A stretch of DNA of 11,575 nt, taken from assembly GCA_003565815.1 (NCBI GenBank), contig PXAS01000124.1, positions 1-11,575 of the forward strand, in the 5' to 3' direction. Source of the DNA: PVC group bacterium. Lineage in GTDB: Bacteria > Verrucomicrobiota > Kiritimatiellia > SS1-B-03-39 > UBA6053. Position 1 is the stretch's first letter. Each line of letters starts with the position of its first letter. Under the pieces are notes generated by a model. It searched no databases. It was given only the letters and a program-made list of their open reading frames with translations, and was not told where the DNA came from. Below are positions 6,884 through 11,575 of the stretch, one piece after another. A program made the translations under genes and the position numbers.

Positions 6884-8299
6884 TTAAACGGGGTCGACGC
6901 CGAACTCAAAATAATTGGCGGCATTGTTGAAACTGATGTCACGCACCATGGCGCCGATGGAAGCGGTATCGTTCGGCAACAGACCGTTAACGATGTCGTT
7001 TCCGAGCATGTTGCAGAGAATGCGGCGGAAATATTCGTGGCGGGTGTAGCTGAGGAAACTTCGGCTGTCGGTGAGCATGCCCACGAAACGGCTGAGAAGG
7101 CCCAGTTGGGAGAGAATTTCGATTTGGCGTTCCATGCCGTCTTTTTGATCCAAAAACCACCACCCGCTTCCGTGTTGCATTTTGCCGGGACGGGACCCGT
7201 CCTGGAAATTGCCGATCATGCTGGCCAGCAGATGGTTGTCGCGGGGATTGAGGTTGTAGAGGATGGTGGGACTCAGGCGGTCGTCCCGGTCGAGGCGGTC
7301 CAGGAATTTGGACAAATCCTTGCCTACGTTGAAATCCCCGATGCTGTCAAAGCCGGTGTCGGGACCGACGGCGTTGAACAATCGGGTGTTGTTGTTGCGC
7401 AAGGCCCCGTAGTGATACTGCTGCACCCAGCCTTTTTCGTGGTCCATCAATCCGAATTCATGCAGCATGTGGGATTTGAATTTTTCCGTTTCCACGGCAT
7501 TGAGGGATTCGCCTCTCAAGAGTTTGGATAAGGCCGATTCCACCTCGTCGGCCGTATAATCGGCGGCGTAAAAGCGTTCAATTCCGTGGTCGGACAAACG
7601 GCACCCCTCGGCATGAAAGAAATCATGCCGCTGACGCAGGGCGGCAAAGAGGCTGTCCATGTCCTTGATTTCCATGTCCGTCACCAAGGCCACCTGATGA
7701 ATGTACTTCAGGAAAGTCTTCGGGTTTTCACAGGCCATGGCTTTGTCGGGCCGCCATGCGGGCAGGACTTTGATTTCAAAGCCGTCCTCGCGAATTTTCC
7801 GGTGCCATTTCAAATCATCCACCGGATCGTCGGTGGTACACACGGCCTTGACGTTGGATTGCCGCATCAGACCCCGGGCGCTGAAGGCTTCCCCGGCCAG
7901 GATTTCACTGGCTTGGTCATACACCTTCCGGGCATTCGCGGGGGTCAACAACTCGGTGATCCCGAAATACCGGGTCAATTCCAGGTGACTCCAGTGATAC
8001 AACGGATTGCGGTAACAGGCGGCCAAGGTTTCCGCGAATTTTTCAAATTTCTCCCAGTCGTCGGCCTCCCCGGTGCAATGGGATTCCGGCACGCCGTTGG
8101 TGCGCATGGCCCGCCATTTGTAATGATCGCCGGCCAACCACACCCGGGTCAAATTCTCCCACCGCTTGTCGAGGGCGATTTCCTCGGGACTCAAATGACA
8201 ATGATAGTCCAAAATGGGCATATCCTTGGCAAAATCATGATACAAAACGCGGGCGGGCTCCGATTGGAGCAAAAAATCGTCGTGAATAAATTGAGACAT
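6884..8299 (-). CDS. uxaC: glucuronate isomerase
   Basis: Amidohydrolase-fold isomerase converting D-glucuronate to D-fructuronate (and galacturonate to tagaturonate), the entry to hexuronate catabolism in the cytosol. The 471 residues match the approximately 470 of E. coli UxaC. Diagnostic blocks are MPILDYHCHLSPEEIA (27-42; metal ligands His33 and His35), VWLAGDHYKWRAMR (53-66), HWSHLELTRYFGI (102-114), VCTTDDPVDDLKWH (153-166) and LPAWRPDKA (179-187). The C-terminal SFNNAANYFEFG closely resembles the usual end of the family. The ATG has no clear Shine-Dalgarno; nothing upstream in frame is better. The kinase follows 25 bases downstream, so the two probably share a transcript. No uxuA/uxaB-type reductase is in view. 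Confident call. Confidence 0.96.
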   Translation of the reverse strand: MSQFIHDDFLLQSEPARVLYHDFAKDMPILDYHCHLSPEEIALDKRWENLTRVWLAGDHYKWRAMRTNGVPESHCTGEADDWEKFEKFAETLAACYRNPLYHWSHLELTRYFGITELLTPANARKVYDQASEILAGEAFSARGLMRQSNVKAVCTTDDPVDDLKWHRKIREDGFEIKVLPAWRPDKAMACENPKTFLKYIHQVALVTDMEIKDMDSLFAALRQRHDFFHAEGCRLSDHGIERFYAADYTADEVESALSKLLRGESLNAVETEKFKSHMLHEFGLMDHEKGWVQQYHYGALRNNNTRLFNAVGPDTGFDSIGDFNVGKDLSKFLDRLDRDDRLSPTILYNLNPRDNHLLASMIGNFQDGSRPGKMQHGSGWWFLDQKDGMERQIEILSQLGLLSRFVGMLTDSRSFLSYTRHEYFRRILCNMLGNDIVNGLLPNDTASIGAMVRDISFNNAANYFEFGVDPV

Positions 8300-8386
8300 A
8301 AGCGGGATGAGGGGTTGAAAGGTTTCAAGAATGAATCGTGTCTGCCTCTACCCAAATGAGAAAAAAAATCAAAAGGAATCGGCGGT

Positions 8387-8393
8387 GAATGGG
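8387..8393. repeat. left 7-bp direct repeat flanking the inverted-repeat element
   Basis: GAATGGG here is identical to 8538-8544 on the other side of the element. An identical pair of this size directly abutting both termini is what a target-site duplication looks like. Counting the shared T (8386 and 8537) it could be 8 bp. Confidence 0.6.
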
Positions 8394-8438
8394 AGGGCGC
8401 ATCTCGGAATGAGTGAAAGGGCGGGCTCACCGTTGTCG

Positions 8439-8454
8439 AAGCTGTCCTCAGCTT
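8439..8454. repeat. internal hairpin A of the inverted-repeat element
   Basis: AAGCTG (8439-8444) pairs perfectly with CAGCTT (8449-8454) around the loop TCCT. In RNA it extends outward by a G-U and a C-G pair to 8437 and 8456. Confidence 0.55.
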
Positions 8455-8479
8455 TGATACATTCGCTTGATATGAGGTT

Positions 8480-8500
8480 CTGCAACTGGGACAGTTGCAG
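8480..8500. repeat. internal hairpin B of the inverted-repeat element
   Basis: CTGCAACTG (8480-8488) and CAGTTGCAG (8492-8500) form a perfect 9-bp stem around GGA. No T-run follows on either strand, so it is not a standard intrinsic terminator. Confidence 0.6.
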
Positions 8501-8541
8501 CTACGGTTTCGATGGCCCCAATTCCGAGATGCGCCCTGAAT

Positions 8542-8580
8542 GGGAATGACGATCTACGTTGTTTTATCCGTGCCCATCCG
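8542..8580. repeat. dispersed repeat copy B, overlapping the 3' end of the fructokinase gene
   Basis: This is the partner of 228-264, sharing CGATCTACGTT and ATCCG.GCCCATCCG. On the minus strand it supplies the TAA stop (8564-8566) and the last residues (PDGHG) of the fructokinase gene. Its outer end overlaps the right direct repeat of the MITE-like element. Confidence 0.65.
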
Positions 8581-9475
8581 GGGCGTAAAAGGCCGGGTCA
8601 TCCGAGGTCGCTCCGCGGAGTCCGCAGATTTTGGCGGCAAAGGCGGAGGCTTTTTCGAGGATGTCCCGCGCGGAGGCGTTCCGCAGAATGCCGCTCAGGG
8701 TCACGGCCGAAAACGCGTCGCCCGCCCCCACCGTGTCCACCATCTCTATGGGTTCGGGGGCGGGGGAAACCTCGGCCTGCCCATACGCGCCGCGCAATTT
8801 CGCTCCCTTGCTCCCGGCGGTGAGCAAAAGCGTGCCCACGTGATATTCCGACAAAAACGCATCCACCACCGCATCCGAGCCCTCCAGGGTCAATCCATCC
8901 TCCCCCAAAACTTCCCCCAGCTCCTCCAAATTCATTTTTACCCAGGCCGCGCCCGGCAACAAGTCTCGTACCCGTGAAATCGGCGTATGGGGCGGACGCA
9001 AATTCACATCGAAAAAGCGGGGCGCGTTCGATTGCGCCCGCAACCCCTCAAAGGTTTCCCGGCTGCGTTCCCCGCGCAGGGCCAAGGTGCCATGGTAGAG
9101 CATGGCCGCATTGGCGATGCCGGGGTCCAAAATGAAATCCCAGGCCCGCGGCGCGGAAATTTCGTAGGACGGCTCCCCATCGCGCACCGTCACTTCAACG
9201 ATTCCGGTGCCATGTTCGGTATTCGTCTGCAAGCCGCGGGTCGACATGCCCCAGTTCTCCATGCAGGCCCGCACCGCAATGCCATCCGCATCCGCCCCCA
9301 CGGCACTGAGCATCATCGGATCATGCCCGAACCCCCGCAGACCCCAGGCGACGTTGAAAGGCGCGCCCCCCAACACGCGGCGGCCATCGGGAAAACAATC
9401 GTACAACACCTCCCCGAATACGAGGATTTCCACTTCATTTTTCCGCGACGGTTGGTTTTTGTTTGGATCGGTCAT
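8564..9475 (-). CDS. PfkB-family sugar kinase, fructokinase-like
   Basis: Numbered from ATG 9475 (303 residues, typical for fructokinases). The protein begins with ILVFGEVLYDCFPDG (17-31) and VLGGAPFNVAWGL (34-46), the sugar-binding GG motif. FFDVNLRPP (154-162) and WVKMNLEELGE (178-188) follow, and DTVGAGDAFSA (247-257) carries catalytic Asp253. It should phosphorylate fructose or a similar hexose with ATP in the cytosol. This is close to bacterial fructokinases (ScrK/Cscs type), but the sugar is not proven. An upstream ATG at 9622 would run through the divergent polX gene with a low-quality extension, so ATG 9475 is preferred. A good promoter ends 6 bases before this ATG, so the mRNA is probably leaderless. 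The C-terminal PDGHG and stop lie within a dispersed repeat. Confidence 0.88.
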   Translation of the reverse strand: MTDPNKNQPSRKNEVEILVFGEVLYDCFPDGRRVLGGAPFNVAWGLRGFGHDPMMLSAVGADADGIAVRACMENWGMSTRGLQTNTEHGTGIVEVTVRDGEPSYEISAPRAWDFILDPGIANAAMLYHGTLALRGERSRETFEGLRAQSNAPRFFDVNLRPPHTPISRVRDLLPGAAWVKMNLEELGEVLGEDGLTLEGSDAVVDAFLSEYHVGTLLLTAGSKGAKLRGAYGQAEVSPAPEPIEMVDTVGAGDAFSAVTLSGILRNASARDILEKASAFAAKICGLRGATSDDPAFYAPDGHG

Positions 9476-9481
9476 GGGAGA

Positions 9482-9510
9482 AGTGTACCCTGTATCCCGA
9501 ATCATCTCAA
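9482..9510 (-). promoter_or_regulatory. sigma70-like promoter of the fructokinase gene, leaderless
   Basis: Read on the minus strand, TTGAGA (9505-9510) is followed after 17 bases by TACACT (9482-9487). These match the -35 consensus at 5 of 6 bases and the -10 at 4 of 6. Only 6 bases separate the -10 from ATG 9475, so the expected transcript start is at or next to the start codon. It lies in the 55-base divergent gap with polX. Confidence 0.6.
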
Positions 9511-9530
9511 CCGAAAACCCGAAAACAACC

Positions 9531-11261
9531 ATGACCCAACCCGATCTGTCCCGCCTCCCAGACTTATTGCAACGCACCGCCGACCTGCTTCGGCTTTCCG
9601 GTGCTTCGGATTTCAAGGCCATCGCCTACGAAAAAGCATCCGCCGTCGTGGCGTCCGAAGGCGAGCACCTGCGTGAACATGCGTCGGAAACCTCGCTCAA
9701 ATCGCTTCCGAACATCGGAAGCTCCATTGCCAAGGAATTGTTCGCGTATCTGGAAACCGGACGGCTTCCGGCGCTGGAGGAACTGGAAGCCCGCATTCCC
9801 GCCGCGCTCATCGAATGGCTGGAGATTTCGGGCCTGGGGCCCAAAGGGGCCGCGAAAATTCATCAAGCGCTGGAAATCACCACCCTCACCGAGCTGCGGG
9901 CCGCGATTGAGGACGGACGCGTGGCGGATCTGCCTGGTTTCGGCAAAAAATCCGCCGAAAAAATTCTGGAGGCGATCAAATGGCGGGCCCAACATGCCGA
10001 CCGTTGCCGCTATGACGAGGCCCTGGCTTTGGCGGAAACCACCCGGGACCATTTGAAAAAGACGGAAGGCCTCCGGGAATTGGAAATTGCCGGCAGCCTG
10101 CGACGCTGCCGGGAGACCGTCGGGGACTTGGACTTTCTTTCGGTCTGCGACAATCCCGAGGCCTTGCACGAACGTTTCCGAAACCTGCCCGAAGTCACCG
10201 AAGTGCTGGCGGCCGGCGCCACCAAAAGTTCGGTACGGGCGGGCAAGGGACGTCAAATGGATTTGCGGACGGTGGAATCGAGTGCGTTCGCCGCCGCCCT
10301 GCTCTACTTCACCGGCAGCAAGGAACACAATGTCTTCCTGCGCGGGCGGGCCCGGGAAAAGAACCTCACCCTGAACGAATACGGACTCTATCCGCTCAAG
10401 GAAGGTGAAGCCGACCGGTCAAATCCCCTGCCCTGCGCCACCGAAGCCGAACTCTATGCCGCGCTGGACCTTCCGTATACGCCCCCGGAGTTGCGCGAAG
10501 GCCTCTATGAAAGCCTGATTCGAAATCGCCAAGTGCCGGATTTGGTGACCGGGGACGATCTCAAGGGCGTTCTCCACGCCCACAGCACTTGGAGCGATGG
10601 ACAGGATACGATCGAAGCCATGGCCCGCGCCTGCATCAAACAGGGCTATCGATACTTGGGCATCACCGACCACTCCCGAAGCGCCGCCTATGCCGGCGGT
10701 CTCAGTATCGAGCGTGTTCAGGCCCAATGGGATGAAATCGACGCCCTCAACCAAACTTTCAAGGACGAGAGCGTGGAATTCATCCTGTATAAAGGCATCG
10801 AGAGTGACATTCTCGCGGACGGGAAGCTCGACTACCCCGATGAGATTCTTGCCGGCTTTGATTTTGTCATCGCCAGTCTGCACAGTCAGTTGGACCAGGA
10901 GGCCTCCGCCATGCAGAAGCGGGTGGAGACCGCCCTGCAGCATCCCGCCGTCACCCTGCTGGGCCATCCCACCGCGCGTTTGTTGCTCAAGCGGGAGGGC
11001 GCGAAGCTGCAAATGGAGCCCGTCATTCGCCTGGCGGCCGAACGCGGCGTTGGCATTGAACTCAACTGCACCCCGCAACGCATGGAACTCGACTGGCGCT
11101 GGGGCGCACTGGCCGCTGAAGTCGGACTGAAAACCGCCATTTGCCCGGACGCGCATTCCGTGGACGAACTGCAGCAAACCTTGCGCTACGGCATTCCCCT
11201 CGCCCGCAAGGCCGCCTTTTCGTCCGAGCGGATTCTCAATTGCCAAAAGGTCCCCTTTTGA
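9531..11261 (+). CDS. polX: DNA polymerase/3'-5' exonuclease PolX
   Basis: Family X DNA polymerase fused to a PHP domain, acting in gap-filling and base-excision repair. The 576 residues compare with about 570 in B. subtilis PolX. The N-terminal helix-hairpin-helix region covers about 1-150, with LPNIGSSIAKEL (59-70), ISGLGPKGAAKI (99-110) and LPGFGKKSAEKI (134-145). The polymerase core has IAGSLRRCRETVGDLDF (186-202; catalytic Asp199 and Asp201), with the third acidic residue, Asp244, in RQMDLRT. The C-terminal PHP nuclease has VLHAHSTWSDG (347-357; His349 and His351), GITDHS (377-382), KGIESDIL (421-428; Glu424), ASLHSQ (448-453), LGHPTARLL (477-485) and CPDAHS (538-543). All metal ligands I can place are present. 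ATG 9531 fits the domain start; an in-frame ATG at 9207 would read through the fructokinase gene and is rejected. No Shine-Dalgarno is visible. Confidence 0.96.
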   Translation: MTQPDLSRLPDLLQRTADLLRLSGASDFKAIAYEKASAVVASEGEHLREHASETSLKSLPNIGSSIAKELFAYLETGRLPALEELEARIPAALIEWLEISGLGPKGAAKIHQALEITTLTELRAAIEDGRVADLPGFGKKSAEKILEAIKWRAQHADRCRYDEALALAETTRDHLKKTEGLRELEIAGSLRRCRETVGDLDFLSVCDNPEALHERFRNLPEVTEVLAAGATKSSVRAGKGRQMDLRTVESSAFAAALLYFTGSKEHNVFLRGRAREKNLTLNEYGLYPLKEGEADRSNPLPCATEAELYAALDLPYTPPELREGLYESLIRNRQVPDLVTGDDLKGVLHAHSTWSDGQDTIEAMARACIKQGYRYLGITDHSRSAAYAGGLSIERVQAQWDEIDALNQTFKDESVEFILYKGIESDILADGKLDYPDEILAGFDFVIASLHSQLDQEASAMQKRVETALQHPAVTLLGHPTARLLLKREGAKLQMEPVIRLAAERGVGIELNCTPQRMELDWRWGALAAEVGLKTAICPDAHSVDELQQTLRYGIPLARKAAFSSERILNCQKVPF

Positions 11262-11288
11262 ACCGAAAAAATCCCCTGCCGCACAGAC

Positions 11289-11317
11289 TTGCCAAACACA
11301 AAATCGAATGCTAGGGA
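11289..11317 (+). promoter_or_regulatory. possible promoter of tRNA-Thr
   Basis: TTGCCA (11289-11294; 5 of 6 to the -35 consensus) is followed after 17 bases by TAGGGA (11312-11317), a weak -10. The tRNA starts 13 bases further on. Spacing and position fit, but the -10 is poor. Confidence 0.3.
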
Positions 11318-11329
11318 AATTTCATCGAA

Positions 11330-11406
11330 GCCGGCATAGCTCAGTTGGCCAGAGCAATTGATTTGTAATCAATGGGTCGGGGGTTCGAATCCCTCTGCCG
11401 GCTCCA
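11330..11406 (+). tRNA. tRNA-Thr (anticodon UGU)
   Basis: A full cloverleaf is visible. The acceptor GCCGGCA (11330-11336) pairs with TGCCGGC (11396-11402). The D-arm is GCTC/GAGC with loop AGTTGGCCA. The anticodon stem ATTGA/TCAAT (11357-11373) encloses loop TTTGTAA with anticodon TGT at 11364-11366. The T-arm has loop TTCGAAT and one G-U pair. After the discriminator T, CCA is encoded at 11404-11406. It decodes ACA and, with wobble, other Thr codons. It lies 68 bases after polX. Confidence 0.96.
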
Positions 11407-11411
11407 TTTAT

Positions 11412-11440
11412 TTGCCCTTTCCCTGGTTTCCATGTAGAAT
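11412..11440 (+). promoter_or_regulatory. sigma70-like promoter of the right-edge CDS, leaderless
   Basis: TTGCCC (11412-11417) and TAGAAT (11435-11440; 5 of 6) are separated by 17 bases. The -10 ends 5 bases before ATG 11446, so the transcript would start at or near the ATG codons at 11446 or 11449, with no room for a leader. It starts 5 bases after the tRNA CCA end. Confidence 0.6.
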
Positions 11441-11445
11441 GGTTT

Positions 11446-11575
11446 ATGATGTTACGATTTTTACCATGGAAGTTTTTCGTCAAACGGGCCGCGCGTCACT
11501 ACGGAGTCATGGATCCGGCCATGCTGATGGCGCGGATCCGCAGTTTTTCCCAACCCTCGGAGGTGGCGGAGCCGC
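11446..11575 (+). CDS. N-terminal part of an unidentified protein, cut by the window edge
   Basis: An open frame of 43 codons runs from ATG 11446 (or the next codon, ATG 11449) to the end of the window without a stop. The residues include LRFLPWKFFVKRAARHYGV (3-21), then MDPAMLMARIRSFSQPSEV. The start is basic and aromatic, with no obvious signal peptide. A good promoter ends 5 bases upstream, supporting a real gene. I do not recognise the family from this fragment; the AARxYGxxDP and QPSEV pattern may be recognisable once the downstream sequence is available. Confidence 0.6.
   Translation, partial: MMLRFLPWKFFVKRAARHYGVMDPAMLMARIRSFSQPSEVAEP

Larger units (their letters stand above)
8394..8537. 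mobile_element. MITE-like structured element with 17-bp terminal inverted repeats
   Basis: The ends AGGGCGCATCTCGGAAT (8394-8410) and ATTCCGAGATGCGCCCT (8521-8537) are perfect 17-bp inverted complements. GAATGGG directly abuts each end (8387-8393 and 8538-8544). The 144-bp body encodes no protein. Inside are a 9-bp stem with 3-base loop, CTGCAACTG / CAGTTGCAG (8480-8500), and a 6-bp stem, AAGCTG / CAGCTT (8439-8454). Short pairings ACCGT (8429-8433) with ACGGT (8503-8507), and GGGC (8419-8422) with GCCC (8515-8518), close the structure. The whole could fold as a branched hairpin in RNA or single-stranded DNA. The termini and duplication suggest a non-autonomous transposon remnant. A structured RNA or REPIN-like repeat is the alternative. 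No transposase is in the window. Confidence 0.62.
8300..8563. other. intergenic gap between fructokinase and uxaC
   Basis: This is the longest gene-free stretch (264 bases). It contains an 8-base A-run (8361-8368), the inverted-repeat element (8394-8537) with its flanking direct repeats, and part of dispersed repeat copy B. No tRNA, coding or promoter pair convincing enough to list was found. Confidence 0.6.

Noticed and set aside
6859..6942. Kinase start at ATG 6942
   Set aside because: It overlaps uxaC by 59 bases and adds residues unlike a kinase N-terminus.
8480..8500. Intrinsic terminator of the fructokinase gene
   Set aside because: The perfect 9-bp hairpin has no T-run on either strand and belongs to the larger inverted-repeat element.
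9207..9530. N-terminal extension of polX to ATG 9207
   Set aside because: It would overlap the fructokinase gene antisense, has no domain match, and PolX family length fits ATG 9531.
9476..9622. N-terminal extension of the fructokinase gene to ATG 9622
   Set aside because: The extra 49 residues are Arg/Ser-rich and lie inside polX; the sugar kinase domain begins right after ATG 9475, which also has its own promoter.

Overview
The window reads as chromosomal DNA of a free-living bacterium with moderately high GC content. The gene set (uronate isomerase, two PfkB sugar kinases, guanine deaminase, PolX, a YbdG-type mechanosensitive channel), the weak or missing Shine-Dalgarno sequences and the short ATCCGTG repeats between genes recall the Verrucomicrobiota and other PVC bacteria. 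That placement is inference: no rRNA or marker gene settles it. Coding density is high and no gap between genes exceeds 264 bases.

Layout. Positions 1-247 hold no gene but carry short dispersed repeats. Positions 248-3252 (minus strand) form a compact three-gene cluster read from right to left: a small membrane-anchored protein that is an isolated Hsp70 substrate-binding beta-domain, a large acidic coiled-coil protein of unknown function, and a YbdG-like MscS channel. Upstream on the same strand lie guaD (guanine deaminase), a class I SAM methyltransferase, a PfkB-family kinase and uxaC (glucuronate isomerase), ending at 8299. The 264-base gap 8300-8563 contains a 144-bp element with 17-bp perfect terminal inverted repeats, 7-bp flanking direct repeats and two internal hairpins. 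It looks like a MITE or a mobile structured repeat. Next comes a fructokinase-like PfkB gene (minus, ATG at 9475), divergent from polX (plus, 9531-11261). A tRNA-Thr(UGU) with encoded CCA follows, and a CDS starts at 11446 and runs off the right edge.

How the genes work together. uxaC plus the adjacent kinase suggests sugar-acid or sugar catabolism. guaD salvages or degrades guanine and appears translationally coupled to the methyltransferase. The three genes at 248-3252 are tightly spaced and probably one operon. An envelope-tethered Hsp70-like peptide-binding domain, an acidic coiled-coil protein and a mechanosensitive channel could form an undescribed envelope-stress module, but this is a hypothesis from domain content and spacing only.

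Two further patterns stand out. A dispersed repeat supplies the last codons and the stop codon of two unrelated minus-strand genes (at 248 and 8564). Good sigma70-like promoters end only 5-6 bases before the start codons at 9475 and 11446, which points to leaderless mRNAs.
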